This document shows positions 48,235-58,299 of a DNA stretch of 64,000 nt, in pieces (position 1 is the stretch's first letter; every line of letters starts with the position of its first letter). Under the pieces are notes generated by a model. It was not told the DNA's origin. It did not search any database and saw only the letters and a program-made list of their open reading frames with translations. The stretch covers positions 62,001 to 126,000 of the forward strand of contig NZ_WHNY01000009.1 in the NCBI RefSeq assembly GCF_013141695.1. The letters run 5' to 3'. Both the position numbers and the translations under genes were made by a program. This stretch comes from Paenibacillus plantarum. GTDB lineage: Bacteria > Bacillota > Bacilli > Paenibacillales > NBRC-103111.

Positions 48235-49278
48235 GTGGTTGCTGTGAATAATTCATACGATAAAAAAAATATAAAAATATTGGTCATAGGGGATTATTGT
48301 CTTGATAAGTATTACTATATAGATGCTGAGTTGGATCAGGTAGCCGATTATGCAATAAAACCATCATATTTCGCAACTAATCAGTCACAATATCCCGGCG
48401 GAGCAGGCAATGTGACAAAAAATTTAGTATCACTAGGTGCGGATGTTTATTGTTTTGGCATAATAGGTAATGATGGAGCAGCTTTTGAATTAAAGAATAG
48501 CCTAACCGTTGTAGGCGCGAATGTAGATAATTTATTCGCTTTCGAGAATTGTTGGACTAATATTTATTTACGCCCTATTAGAATGTCTAATTTAACTAGA
48601 GACACTATGAACGAAATAGTATGTATAAACAAATATACAATAAATCAAAATATGACTAAATTAATTATTGATAAGCTTAAAGAAATAGCACCTCAGATGG
48701 ATGCCATAGTAGTAGTAGAACAATTTAATAAAGAAGAGGTAAGTGTACTTAATAGTGCTGTAAAACAGGTATTAATAAATATTTCTAAAATATATAACGA
48801 CAAAATATTTTTTGTTGATTCGAGAAATTTCATTGATAAATATGAAAATATGCATATTAAATGTAACCAGTTTGAATTTGCTCAATTAATTAATAAGAAA
48901 AATTTTCCATTATCTAAAACAAAGGAATTACTTAAAAATGGGGTAAAGTTAGGTATAAAAAACAAGGCTTTTTATCTAACTACAGGTGAAAATGGGATGA
49001 TTGTATTTGATAATTTAGGAAATAGTTTTAATATCCCAGCGATAAGCACTATAGATGATGTGGATACTTGTGGGGCAGGCGATTCTGCTACTGCCGGTAT
49101 AGTTATGGCTCTTTGTTTAGGTTACGATAAATTGCAGGCATCTTTAATAGGAAATATTGTTGCATCTATTACAATTAAACAAATCGGAGTTACAGGTGAA
49201 GCTACGTTTGATGAGGTATTCAGTTTATATGATGAAAAAATGAAGCAGGTGGGCTATGCAAAAGATACATATGCTTAG
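48235..49278 (+). CDS. rfaE1: PfkB-family heptose-phosphate kinase (HldE N-terminal/RfaE1-like)
   Basis: GTG 48235 follows GAGGGGAAG; the frame begins earlier inside the previous gene (347 residues from 48235). Ribokinase fold: VIGDYCLDKYYY at the start, PGGAGNVTKNLVSLGADV, and the anion-hole/catalytic motif DDVDTCGAGDSATAGI. Together with the next gene it corresponds to the two halves of HldE split in two: this half phosphorylates D-glycero-manno-heptose 7-phosphate at C1. The sugar specificity is inferred from that pairing. Confidence 0.78.
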   Translation: MVAVNNSYDKKNIKILVIGDYCLDKYYYIDAELDQVADYAIKPSYFATNQSQYPGGAGNVTKNLVSLGADVYCFGIIGNDGAAFELKNSLTVVGANVDNLFAFENCWTNIYLRPIRMSNLTRDTMNEIVCINKYTINQNMTKLIIDKLKEIAPQMDAIVVVEQFNKEEVSVLNSAVKQVLINISKIYNDKIFFVDSRNFIDKYENMHIKCNQFEFAQLINKKNFPLSKTKELLKNGVKLGIKNKAFYLTTGENGMIVFDNLGNSFNIPAISTIDDVDTCGAGDSATAGIVMALCLGYDKLQASLIGNIVASITIKQIGVTGEATFDEVFSLYDEKMKQVGYAKDTYA

Positions 49279-49720
49279 CGAAATTAAAAAAGAGCTTTGT
49301 AGTTCAGAGGATAGTAGTCGTAGAGTAGTTGCATGTTGTGGTTGTTTCGACATATTTCATATAGGACATTTGGAATATTTAAGAGGTGCAAAAGAATTGG
49401 GTGATGTGCTTGTTGTTGGAGTTAATTCTGATGAATCCTATAGTAGGTTAAAAAAGTCTAACCCAATATTTTGTGTTAAAGATAGAATGTCTATTCTGGA
49501 AGCAATGATATATGTTGACTACGTCTTTTCATTTGATGAAGATACATTCAACTTTTCTTTAAAACATTTGGTGCCTACAATATTCGCTGTAGGGGTCGAT
49601 AAGAGAAATTTAATTATGTGTGAAGAGGAAGTCTGTAAAAATTTGAATATTAATTTTACTTATATTGGCGAAAGTAAGCGTTCATCCTCTTCCGTTATCA
49701 AAGAAATATATAAGGACTGA
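49256..49720 (+). CDS. rfaE2: Cytidylyltransferase-like heptose-1-phosphate nucleotidyltransferase (RfaE2-like)
   Basis: 154 residues, overlapping the kinase by 23 bases. Nucleotidyltransferase motif GCFDIFHIGHLEYLRGAKELGD (HIGH) is followed by VVGVNSDESYSRLKK, KDRMSILEAM, and a late GESKRSSSSVIKEI matching the ISSS/T motif of this fold. Would make ADP- (or other NDP-) heptose from heptose 1-phosphate. The isomerase GmhA, phosphatase GmhB and epimerase HldD are not in the window. Confidence 0.8.
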   Translation: MQKIHMLSEIKKELCSSEDSSRRVVACCGCFDIFHIGHLEYLRGAKELGDVLVVGVNSDESYSRLKKSNPIFCVKDRMSILEAMIYVDYVFSFDEDTFNFSLKHLVPTIFAVGVDKRNLIMCEEEVCKNLNINFTYIGESKRSSSSVIKEIYKD

Positions 49721-49915
49721 TATAATATAGAAATCACAAAAAATATTAAAAATCGTGGCATTATGATAAAAAATAAACTGCAATGGCGTTTTTCTAAACT
49801 ACTTTTGTGATTTTGCAACCATTTATAGAGGTATTGCACTTAGAATAAAAAGTGGACGTCTCTTAGTGTTGTAGATGTAATAATAATCTTAAATATGACT
49901 AAGCGGTGTCTGTCC

Positions 49916-50190
49916 ATGAGCGATTCAAGGCAACGATATAATCAAACTTTTAAACATGAAGCTGTAAAGTATGTGCAAGAGCAAACGAAATCTTTAGAGC
50001 ATATTGCGGAAGAGTTAAACATTAGTCCTGGTTCCCTTCGAAACTGGTTGGGGGAAAAACCGGGAGTTTAATCATGAACCTGTGAACAAAGTGGAAACTC
50101 TCCGCGAACAGTCGCAGCTTATTGACGACCAGAAACGGGAAATCGTTCTAAAAAAGCGTAAGCCTTATGTGGCTGTTGACAAAAAGGGTT
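49916..50190 (+). pseudogene. Truncated IS3-family OrfA
   Basis: ATG 49916 begins a typical transposase HTH (RQRYNQTFKHEAVKYVQ, LEHIAEELNISPGSLRNWL). It then frameshifts at a GGGGGAAAAA run and ends in QLIDDQKREIVLKKRK. OrfB is absent; a hairpin and a group II intron follow directly. Confidence 0.82.
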
Positions 50191-50215
50191 GAGGATGTTG
50201 TCCTCAACCCTTTTT
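50181..50215 (+). terminator. Perfect 15-bp terminator hairpin, landing site of the outer intron
   Basis: AAAAAGGGTTGAGGA / TCCTCAACCCTTTTT with a five-base loop and T6. The group II intron begins six bases after it, as class C group II introns commonly insert just after terminators. Confidence 0.85.
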
Positions 50216-50630
50216 TGTATGTACGCCCAGCATGGGCGTCATCTCTAGGGTGAAAGTCCCGAACGGGGGCTGGCGAACGCCTACCGTTAGCCAAGAGCAA
50301 GGGTGTCCATTGTGAGATGGAATCTGAAGGAAGCTGGAGGCAAATGCACGAGCCAAGGTACACGAACTGGGTTAGAGGCAGGGTTAGTCGGATGAGTCAC
50401 CATAGCATGACGAAATCCGAAGTCGCCAAAGGCTAACTTTGTAAACCCCAGTGGTTGCGGGCAGAAAGATGACGTTCTTATCTGGGGAGGCCTGTGGAAA
50501 AAAATGCGAAGTAACTTCGTAACCGCAACTGAGAAGTTGCGCTGAATCCGCAGGAGTCAGCAGAAGTCATAGTACGTAAGTTGTTGCAACAGCTTGCGGA
50601 AGGACTGAACCGAAAGGAGAGAGGAAAACG

Positions 50631-53600
50631 ATGCGTTCGTATGAAGAGCAAAGACAGCAGAAAATCTCGCAAGAGAGCTCACGGCAAAGAGAAGCGGTGA
50701 AGCCGTTAGGGTATGTCGGAGTGCCGAGTTCTTCGTCGGCACAAGTCGTCCCTTCCCCTCGCGAAGATCATGACGACCTACTGGAGCGAATGCTCGAAGG
50801 GGACAACCTTCGGCTTGCCTACAAGCGAGTGGTACAAAACGGAGGAGCACCTGGTGTGGACAATATAACGGTAGCCGAGCTACAAGCTTATTTGAAAACA
50901 CACTGGGAATTGGTTAGATCCGAACTCTTCGTGGGAACTTACAAACCGTCGCCAGTCAAACGGGTGGAAATCCCCAAACCCGGAGGCGGTGTGCGGCTAC
51001 TCGGTATTCCGACCGTAATGGATCGCTTCCTCCAGCAGGCACTTCTACAAGTGATGAATCCCGTCTTCGACGCACATTTCTCGTGGTACAGCTACGGTTT
51101 TCGTCAAGGGAAACGAGCGCACGACGCGGTGAAGCAAGCACAGCGCTACATCCAAAACGGCTTAAGATGGGTCGTAGATATGGATTTGGCCAAGTTCTTT
51201 GACCGAGTAAACCACGACATGCTCATGGCAAGAATAGCGCGAAAAGTAGCAGATAAGCGTGTACTGCTATTAATACGAGCTTACTTAAACGCTGGAGTTA
51301 TGGCAAATGGTGCACTAGAGAGAACGCAAGAAGGCACACCTCAAGGTGGTCCATTGAGTCCACTCCTAGCGAACATACTATTGGATGATCTGGACAAAGA
51401 ACTGACCAAACGAGGATTGCGATTCGTTCGTTATGCGGACGATTGTGCGCCACGAATGCATGGCGCGTAAGAGAGCCAAAGCAATGCTGAACAAAAGATG
51501 AAGGCGGGCCCTTCGAAGCCGATGTACAGGCGGAGGCTTCAAACTACCTTAAGCTGCTGCGGTCAAAAGCCGTGGTGGTGAGCGTTAAGGAAAAGGCAGA
51601 GCCAGACTCTGTCAGGTGAGTGTTACGGAGACGAACATAAGTCAATTGCTATTAAAATGTCGAAAGAGTAGGGATGTCATCAAAACCAGGAGGGAGTCGT
51701 TGGCCTGGGATGAGTCTAGAGGAAACCTGTTTACTGTCTAGATGGTGACCGGCATAAAGGCATCGTGAACGTAACATAGGCTTTTGTTCGGAACGTGGGA
51801 ACCTACGACTCCGATGCTAATGGAAAAATCCAAGCGGAAATCCCGCAAGGATGAAAGTACAGATGCGGAGTATAGGGGCGGAATAGCCCGTAGTAGCGAT
51901 GAACCCACTGAAAAGGTGGCGGAGCCAAGGGGTTGTGTTATCCAGTTTTGAAAATACGTCAACCGCGAAAGTGGGAGGAACAAATGAACAAAACAAAGTC
52001 GTATGAAATTTCAAAGCACACCGTATGGGAAGCTTATGAGCGAGTCAAAGCGAATAAGGGAGCAGCGGGAGTCGATGAAGAGTCGATTCAAAAGTTTGAG
52101 GAAAACCTGAAAGCTAACCTCTTTAAAATCTGGAACAGAATGTCCTCGGGAAGTTACTTTCCCCCACCAGTTAAGGCGGTAGAGATACCGAAGAAGAGCG
52201 GCGGGGTGAGGATATTGGGGATTCCAACCGTCTCAGATCGTATCGCGCAAATGACAGCTAAACTGATCTTTGAGCCGATGGTGGAACCTATATTTCACAA
52301 CGACTCTTATGGATACAGAGCGGGGAAATCCGCGATAGATGCGGTTCGAGTAACAAGAACCAGATGTTGGAGAAATGACTGGGTGTTGGAATTTGACATT
52401 AAAGGTCTTTTTGACAACATCGACCATGGGTTGCTTATGAAGGCAGTAAGAAAACATACAGACTGTGCGTGGATCATTCTCTACATCGAAAGATGGCTAA
52501 GAGCTCCGTTCCAAATGAAGAATGGAGACATCGTAGAACGAAACTCGGGCACGCCGCAGGCGGGGTCATCAGTCCAGTACTTGCGAATCTGTTCATGCAC
52601 TATACTTTCGATAAATGGATGGGAATACAACATCCCCATAATCCGTGGGCAAGATACGCGGATGATGCAGTGATCCACTGTCGTACGAAAGAAGAAGCTG
52701 AACGACTGCTTGAGCAACACAGAAATAGGTTCAACACGTGCAAACTCGAACTGCATCCGGATAAAACACGAATTGTGTATTGCAAGGATGATGACCGAAA
52801 AGAGGAGCATTCCGAAATTAAGTTCGACTTTCTGGGGTATACCTTTCGGCCAAGACGATCGAAGAATCGGTTTGGAAAACTCTTCATCAACTTTACGCCA
52901 GCAGTGAGTAACAAGGCATGCAAAGCGATGAGGCAGACGATTAGAGGATGGCGGATGCATTTGAAGCCGGACGTGGCCATTGATGACCTATCGCGGATGT
53001 TCAATGCCTCAATTAGAGGGTGGATCAACTATTATGGACAATTCTGCAAGTCGCAATTATATCCCGTTTTACGCCATATGAACGAGGCACTCATCCATTG
53101 GTCAAGAAGGAAATACAAGAAACTGGAGAGGCACAAGACGCGGGCGACAAATTGGATGGGGCGACTGGCAAAGAATCTTATTTGCTCACTGGCAGATAGG
53201 AATACTGCCTACGACTGGATAATGGGAGCCGGATGAGCTGAGAGGTTCACGTCCGGTTCTGAGAGGGCCTGAGGGTGCGATTCCCTCGGGCTACTTACCG
53301 TAACATCTTCGTCGCAAGTCTACGAGCAGGTCAGCGCGTCATGGAGTCGGTTACTTGCTTTGTGGAAGGAAAGTTAAAACTAAAGGTGAATCGAGAGAAA
53401 AGTGCGGTAGATAGACCATGGAAACGAAAGTTTCTTGGCTTTAGCTTTCTGAGTGATAAGAAAGCAACGATTCGAATCGCCTCACAGACCCTTTCACGAT
53501 TTAAAGAGAAGGTTCGGGAACTGACGAATCGCACGCGTTCGATGTCTATGGAAAACCGCATCATGCAACTGAACCGCTACCTCATTGGTTGGATAGGCTA

Positions 53601-53877
53601 TTTTAAACTGGCTTCGGCAAAGAACCACTGTGGAAAATTTGATCAATGGATTCGTCGAAGACTGCGAATGTGTTTGTGGAAGCAGTGGAAACGGGTTCGC
53701 ACCCGAATCCGTGAACTTCGAGCACTCGGAGTGCCAGAATGGGCTTGTTTCGTCATGTCCAATTCAAGAAGAGGCGCATGGGAAATGTCTCGAAACATAA
53801 ATAATGCCCTTCCTACTTCCTATTGGGAAGCGAAAGGGCTGAAAAGTTTACTTTCACGTTACTTGGAACTTTGTTAA
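50631..53877 (+). CDS. Reverse transcriptase/maturase of the outer intron, split by the inner intron
   Basis: ATG 50631 after AAAGGAGAGAGG. The first exon 50631-51444 carries RT blocks: GAPGVDNITV, PKPGGGVRLLGIPTVMDR, SYGFRQGKRAHDAV, WVVDMDLAKFFD, GTPQGGPLSPLLANI and RFVRYADD. The second exon 53300-53877 continues NIFVASLRAGQ, KFLGFSF and a maturase-type C-terminus with IGWIGYFKLA. Lengths 814 + 578 = 1392 bases, an exact multiple of three, giving 463 residues with an intact YADDC-NIF junction. In the DNA the frame is broken by the inner intron, so RT activity needs its splicing. Confidence 0.85.
51445..53299 (+). ncRNA. Inner group II intron inserted in the outer RT gene
   Basis: Begins GTGCGCCACGAATGCATGGCGCGT (5' consensus GTGCG with a domain I stem) immediately after YADD. 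Domain V is at 53226-53259, a 34-base element starting GAGCCGGATGAGC and ending GTCCGGTTC, followed by a domain VI-like hairpin and TTACC at the 3' end. The boundaries are set by the frame of the host RT; the last intron base could be 53298 by the usual AY rule, but only 53299 keeps the host in frame (a GT repeat at the junction also allows 51447-53301). Confidence 0.82.
51984..53236 (+). pseudogene. Inner intron reverse transcriptase, one-base frameshift
   Basis: ATG 51984 follows GGGAGGAA. RT blocks are present: GAAGVDEESIQKFEE, PKKSGGVRILGIPTVSDR, YGYRAGKSAIDAV, WVLEFDIKGLFDNIDH, then RYADDAVIHC, ELHPDKTRIVYCK, FDFLGYTFRPR and a maturase tail INYYGQFCKSQ. The GTPQGG block is broken: the DNA reads CCGCAGGCGGGGTC at ~52555-52568 where one more G is needed, so the frame shifts there. 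Otherwise full length (~417 residues). Either recent inactivation or a base-call error. Confidence 0.85.
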
Positions 53878-53989
53878 CCATTCGGAACCGCCGTATGCGG
53901 ACCCGCATGTACGGTGGTGTGAGAGGTCAGGGGCTAGCCGCCCCTATCTACTCGATTATCGAGTTTTAGTCTGGTGTAAAAGACCTTTT

Positions 53990-54240
53990 CATTCCTCACG
54001 CTCTCACTTTGATCATTCGTTTTATATTCAGGGCCAACGCCGAAACGAGGCATTGTTCCGTAGCGTTACGGATGCCTCGTTTATGAGTATTGCTTAGGTT
54101 ATGAGATTGTTTCATAATTCCGAAAGTACCTTCGCACTAGATGCTCCGAAAACGCATGAGGTACCTATACTCGTATGTCTTACCCGTTCCTTATTGCGTT
54201 CTGTGGCTTCATGGAAAGTGCACGTCAGTCTAACGACATG
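53990..54240 (-). pseudogene. C-terminal remnant of an IS1182/IS5-like transposase
   Basis: Minus-strand translation gives EGTFGIMKQSHNLS and RNATEQCLVSALALNIKRM, the final helices of this transposase type, ending in a stop at about 54002. The N-terminal part is not on this strand nearby. Confidence 0.65.
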
Positions 54241-54255
54241 AAAATACCTATTTAG

Positions 54256-54278
54256 AACCTTGATAAATCAAGGTTTTT
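54256..54278 (+). terminator. Terminator hairpin ahead of a second intron remnant
   Basis: AACCTTGA-TAAA-TCAAGGTT followed by TTTT, eight bases before a group II intron 5' end. Confidence 0.7.
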
Positions 54279-54286
54279 TCTGTTTG

Positions 54287-54640
54287 GTGTGCCCAGTGGC
54301 ACGCATTATCTAGTTGGTGAAGGTCCAACCAAGGGAGAGACCAAGCCACCCTTGTAGCTAGGATGCCTGAGTATGGCAAATCTGTGCGTAAAAGCGCACT
54401 GACAAAAGGACTTGTCAGAGACAGGGAGAGCAAAATACCAGGCCGTAAATCAAGTGAATCCTGTCGCATCGTTAAAAAGGCCTCGCAAGAGGCAGCCGAG
54501 TCTCGCAGAAATAGACGAAGGCCATGGAAGCTATGTAGAACTTGGAACAATAGCGAAGAACCCTCCGGTGTATAGGTATCGGCATGGTATGAAAGATAAT
54601 GTAGTGAACTGGGGAGACCCTCTCTTGCACGATTTTTTTT
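54287..54640 (+). ncRNA. 5' remnant of another group II intron (class C-like)
   Basis: Begins GTGTGCCCAGTGGCACGC, then TCTAGTTGGTGAAGGTCC and other domain I sequence up to GAACTGGGGAGACCCTCTC near 54620. No RT gene and no domain V follow; the sequence breaks off into unrelated DNA. Again placed right after a terminator hairpin. Open frames here are by-products. Confidence 0.7.
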
Positions 54641-55039
54641 AGAAACCGTACGGCACAAACATATGCGCATAATCGTTGTTGGATTTTGGTGGAGGATTGA
54701 CTCTTCACTAATTATAACAGATTGTTAGAAAATCGATGGCTGCCGATTTACTGAGAAGCCTCGTTACGCTCCTTCAAAGCATAAGGACATCTCGCGAATG
54801 CTCGCTCATTCGCAGAATTTCACGTGTTGTCTTAAATAGGAGTTTAAATCAGTGGATAGTGTAGGCTAGGCAGTTCCGTTTGAGTGCATGCGGGAACAGA
54901 AGGTGTTGAACGATTTACAACATCTTCCAAGAAATAGTTATGCTGTACGCCTCTCTCCACAAGTTCCTTGAGGATTCACTCTCTCAAATCTCGACGGATC
55001 TCTGCCCTCCAGCATAAGATGCTCATTGTGCACTCAAGA
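54641..55039. other. Unassigned debris
   Basis: About 400 bases between the intron remnant and an IS256-type fragment. No gene, repeat or RNA recognised. Confidence 0.4.
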
Positions 55040-55240
55040 CTGTTTGCGGAAACGCTGCAGGTCTTGATGGAAGGTAGAACTGGACACACATCTGGATTAC
55101 GAGAAGCACGACGTCCGAACGAGAAAACGATGAACAAACGAGACGGGAAGTCCAAAAGACCATCATCAGCGAATACAGAAAGCATGAAATTGTGGTTCAC
55201 CAGGATCATCAGGGAGAATTTAAACCTATCGTGGTGACGT
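55040..55240 (+). pseudogene. Fragment of an IS256-family (mutator) transposase
   Basis: Across two frames: FAETLQVLMEG, ELDTHLDYEKHDVRT, then SKRPSSANTE in one frame and KTIISEYRKHEIVVHQDHQGEF in another. This matches the conserved N-terminal part of IS256-type transposases. No catalytic domain. Confidence 0.7.
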
Positions 55241-55499
55241 ATCATCAATCAAGCGTAACTCAAAACATAGCCATGCACGAGAGACATACATGAGATTTAT
55301 AGGACAGCACATTGGTGCGGCGGCCGCGAAGAGGGCTTACTGAGTTCATATATGATTCAACAAAAGACCAGTTTTGTTGTAAGTTGTTAATAAAACGTTT
55401 GTTTGATACAATGTAATTAGTAGATTTTAGTAATTTCAAGGGTTTATTCTGGGGGAAGCAGTTGTTATTTCCTGGAGAATTTGGTGGGCAGTAAAACGA

Positions 55500-56215
55500 A
55501 AACAACCGCTGGGTCAAGCTGACCCAGCTTGTGCCCTGGGCTTATGTGGAGAAGAAGTATGCCAATCGTTTCGCAACTCCTTCCGTGGTCAGAAGGCCGT
55601 CTCCATTCACATAGCTCTAGGGTCTCTTATTATCCAGGAACGCCTGCAGCTCTCGGATCGGGATACAGTCGAACAGATCGCGGAAAACCGTATTTGCAGT
55701 ATTTCATTGGTCTTTCCAGGTTCCAACTCGACCCGCCCTCCCATCCCTCGCTTATTACGTCATTTCCGAAATCTACTCAGAAAATTATGGATAGAAGTCA
55801 ATAGATCCTCGCAATCGTAGGAACATGACGATGACGGAAATGAACCAAAGTCAAACTCCAATGGAATACGGAAGCGCTCGATCTGTTGTGAATGAAGCTC
55901 GCGAAAAGCTTGAAGGGATAACCGATACGCTGCATGCACCTGTTATGGGTCAAGCGAAGAAACCAAGAACTTATCGCAAGAAGGCTCTGCTCGCAATGCC
56001 TATTTGGCCATTTCCAAACCGCGTCGCGCGGGAGTCAAGTGAAACGCAAAGCGGTCGATCAACAACTGCATTATGTGAGACAAAATCTACGAATCAAGAA
56101 ACAATCGTTAACAGAGCTCATCCTAAAACAGTATCGTGATCTCCTCGTGATTCAGGAGTTGTACTGGCAGCAACGGCAGATGTACGAGCGCAATAACCAC
56201 CCAATTGAATAAAGC
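55500..56215 (+). pseudogene. Decayed IS5/IS1182-like transposase, N-terminal and middle parts
   Basis: In changing frames: VSIHIALGSLIIQERLQLSDRD, TVEQIAENRYLQYFIGLS, then REKLEGITDTLHAP, GQAKKPRTYRKKA, QLHYVRQNLRIKKQS and YRDLLVIQELYWQQRQMYE. The order fits this transposase family; at least four frameshifts and a missing C-terminus. Confidence 0.75.
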
Positions 56216-56423
56216 ATTGAATAATATCAGTAATCAAATTGAAAGAAGTGCTGGCGGATCTTGCTTACATCGTCAGCAAAAGACTCGAATCATAAATTAG
56301 ACGTGCGTAGCCTGGATACAAGACAGACGAAGCTTGAAAAGTGATCTTTACACAATTATCATATAATAGGTTATTTTGCATAATGATATTAAATATGAGC
56401 CTATATAGAAGGGGGATAACCTT

Positions 56424-57452
56424 TTGAAGAAATTGTTGAGTATTAAAATGCCATTTATATATAGTTATAAAGAATATGCATTACCTTTGGCAATTATGTC
56501 ACAGAGTGAATCTTGTTTTCCCTGGATTCTTAGTAACTTCTTACAATTGTATATAAGGATGAAATATCCGACTGACGTGCATTGGCTCGATTTTTATCTT
56601 GTAAACCGTTTCTTCTACCACCCGAACAACCCTTTTTTAGAAATTGAGAAGGTACGTTATTCCACTGTTACAAATGCTGATAGGCAAAATGAATTCATCA
56701 TAAATAGTATAAAATGTAATAAATATGTTTATTTAGCATGCGATGAATATTACTTAAAACATCGTTCAAGTTATATGAAGATACATAGTTGGAGTCAATT
56801 ATTAATATATGGATACGACATGGAAAAAGAAACATACAATATTTTAGATTACACCAATGGTAAACTTAGTACAATAACATGCTCTTTTTCTGAAATCATT
56901 ATTCATACTAACAGTTATGTGAATATATGGTTATTGGAATTTAATGATGCAAATTATGACCTAGACTTGAATCTGGTAATTCAATTACTGGAGGATTATA
57001 TTGAATCCTATGAGTCATTCAAAAGGATAAATTTTTTGCCTAAACCCAATTATAGTTCAGTATTTGGACAGAGAATTTATGATTATCTAGTTGAATATTA
57101 TCAAAGCCATTATGAGAGTGATCAAAATTATTATAACATATTACCGTTGCAAATATTATTGGAACATAAAAAATGTTTACATAATTTAATGAATTATATT
57201 GAGGATAAGAATATCCATACTTTTAGTTCCAATTTACACAAAGAGTTAACAGAAGTTTTAAATAAGGCCACAATAATAAGGAACTTATATATCAAATATT
57301 TGGTGGACAAGAAAAATAGACATTTGAGAGAAGTAATTGCCAATATTCAAGAACTAAGAAAATTAGAGTACGATGTGTTGCTTAAGTTTCTTAGAGAATT
57401 AAAAAAAATAGACCTCGAAATAAAAAGTCTCTTAGGACAGTCAGTAACTTGA
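56424..57452 (+). CDS. BtrH-like protein, copy 3
   Basis: 342 residues, TTG start seven bases after AAGGGGG, AT-rich. The best-preserved copy: PWILSNFLQLYIRM, HWLDFYLVNRFFY, YVYLACDEYYLKHRSSYMK, HSWSQLLIYGYDMEKETYN, and a long helical C-terminus with LLEHKKCLHNLMNYIED. The '-Y-L-x-D-E-Y-Y-x15-H-x-x-L-I-Y-G-Y-D' arrangement is what I know from BtrH-type proteins in Paenibacillus biosynthetic clusters. Likely acts with a carrier protein; the ACP/ligase pair at 59225-60726 is the nearest partner. Confidence 0.72.
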   Translation: MKKLLSIKMPFIYSYKEYALPLAIMSQSESCFPWILSNFLQLYIRMKYPTDVHWLDFYLVNRFFYHPNNPFLEIEKVRYSTVTNADRQNEFIINSIKCNKYVYLACDEYYLKHRSSYMKIHSWSQLLIYGYDMEKETYNILDYTNGKLSTITCSFSEIIIHTNSYVNIWLLEFNDANYDLDLNLVIQLLEDYIESYESFKRINFLPKPNYSSVFGQRIYDYLVEYYQSHYESDQNYYNILPLQILLEHKKCLHNLMNYIEDKNIHTFSSNLHKELTEVLNKATIIRNLYIKYLVDKKNRHLREVIANIQELRKLEYDVLLKFLRELKKIDLEIKSLLGQSVT

Positions 57453-57487
57453 TTTTTGCGAATCCTTAACCTGAGTAGTAAAAATGG

Positions 57488-57517
57488 ACTGACTTGTGGC
57501 ATTATCCGCAAGTCAGT
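57488..57517 (+). terminator. Hairpin after BtrH-like copy 3
   Basis: ACTGACTTG / CAAGTCAGT stem 36 bases after the stop, but without a T-run; a weak terminator at best. Confidence 0.45.
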
Positions 57518-57642
57518 GTAAGTATCTATAACGGGTAGTTGATTCTATGGGGAAAACCATTGAGTCTAATATGTCAATACAAAAGTTTAAAAAATTATTG
57601 CCGTCAATTAACTTCGAAAAAATGATTCTTGACGTAATAATG

Positions 57643-58170
57643 TTAGAGAAATCGAATCGTTTTAAAGTTAAATCCTTTTAGGGATAGGTATTTAGCAATA
57701 GAGACCAGTTGGATCTTATGTTCCAGTAAATGGTAAGGAATTACATTGATTTTTGTATTTTCATTAAGTATTTCTAATGATTCAAATAATCTCTTGTAAA
57801 TGTCGAGTCCAAAATAAAATTCTCCTATAGGTTGGAAATCATTAGAGAACTTACCAAATAAATTTTCGGAATTCAAATATTCTTGAAGTTGTTTAATAAT
57901 TAAACTTGGATCTAATTAAAAATCCATTGATCTAGAAGTAATTAATTAAATATAATCAACCATGGTCAAAGCTGTTTCTAGCATTTTGATAAAGCTTTTT
58001 CAAATTCGACAAAAGATAGAGTTGTATTCTCAAATATAAATTTATCAGTAAAACCAGAAATATATAATTTCTTTTCAGAAAGATTAGTTACATCGGGTTC
58101 AATAACATTGCTCAAGTTCCCATTTAAAACACTGGGAATATTTGCTTCCAATCAAGATCTTGTCAATTGT
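57643..58170 (-). pseudogene. Decayed fourth BtrH-like gene
   Basis: The C-terminal part is open at 57643-57876 and contains GLDIYKRLFESLEIL and PYHLLEHKIQLVSIAKYL, matching the IYDYL...LLEHKK block of copy 3. Upstream, after several stops, YISGFTDKFIFENTTLSF matches the GYD block of copy 2. The N-terminus is lost. Confidence 0.7.
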
Positions 58171-58299
58171 AGTAAGTCATTATTAACATGATTTTATAAG
58201 AGGAAAAAAGACAAGAATAGATACCTTAAATGATCCTCGTCAAGTGTCTCATAGCTAAAACCAGCTAATAGTTTGTCAACATTTTTCTCTTAAATTTAC

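Larger units (their letters stand above)
50221..53951 (+). ncRNA. Outer group II intron (interrupted by an inner intron)
   Basis: Starts with GTACGCCCAGCATGGGCGT, a variant of the GTGYG 5' consensus followed by the domain I hairpin and GGTGAAAGTCCC. Domain V is at 53884-53919 (GAACCGCCGTATGCGG... ACGGTGGTG), followed by a domain VI hairpin and the end ATCTAC near 53951. Position after a terminator suggests class C. Without the inner intron it would be about 1.88 kb. The 3' end may be off by a few bases. Confidence 0.82.

Noticed and set aside
50557..50901. 114-codon minus-strand frame at the outer intron RT start
   Set aside because: Antisense to a well-supported RT gene, no ribosome site.
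54248..54670. 140-codon minus-strand frame
   Set aside because: Covers structured group II intron domain I on the other strand; not a gene.
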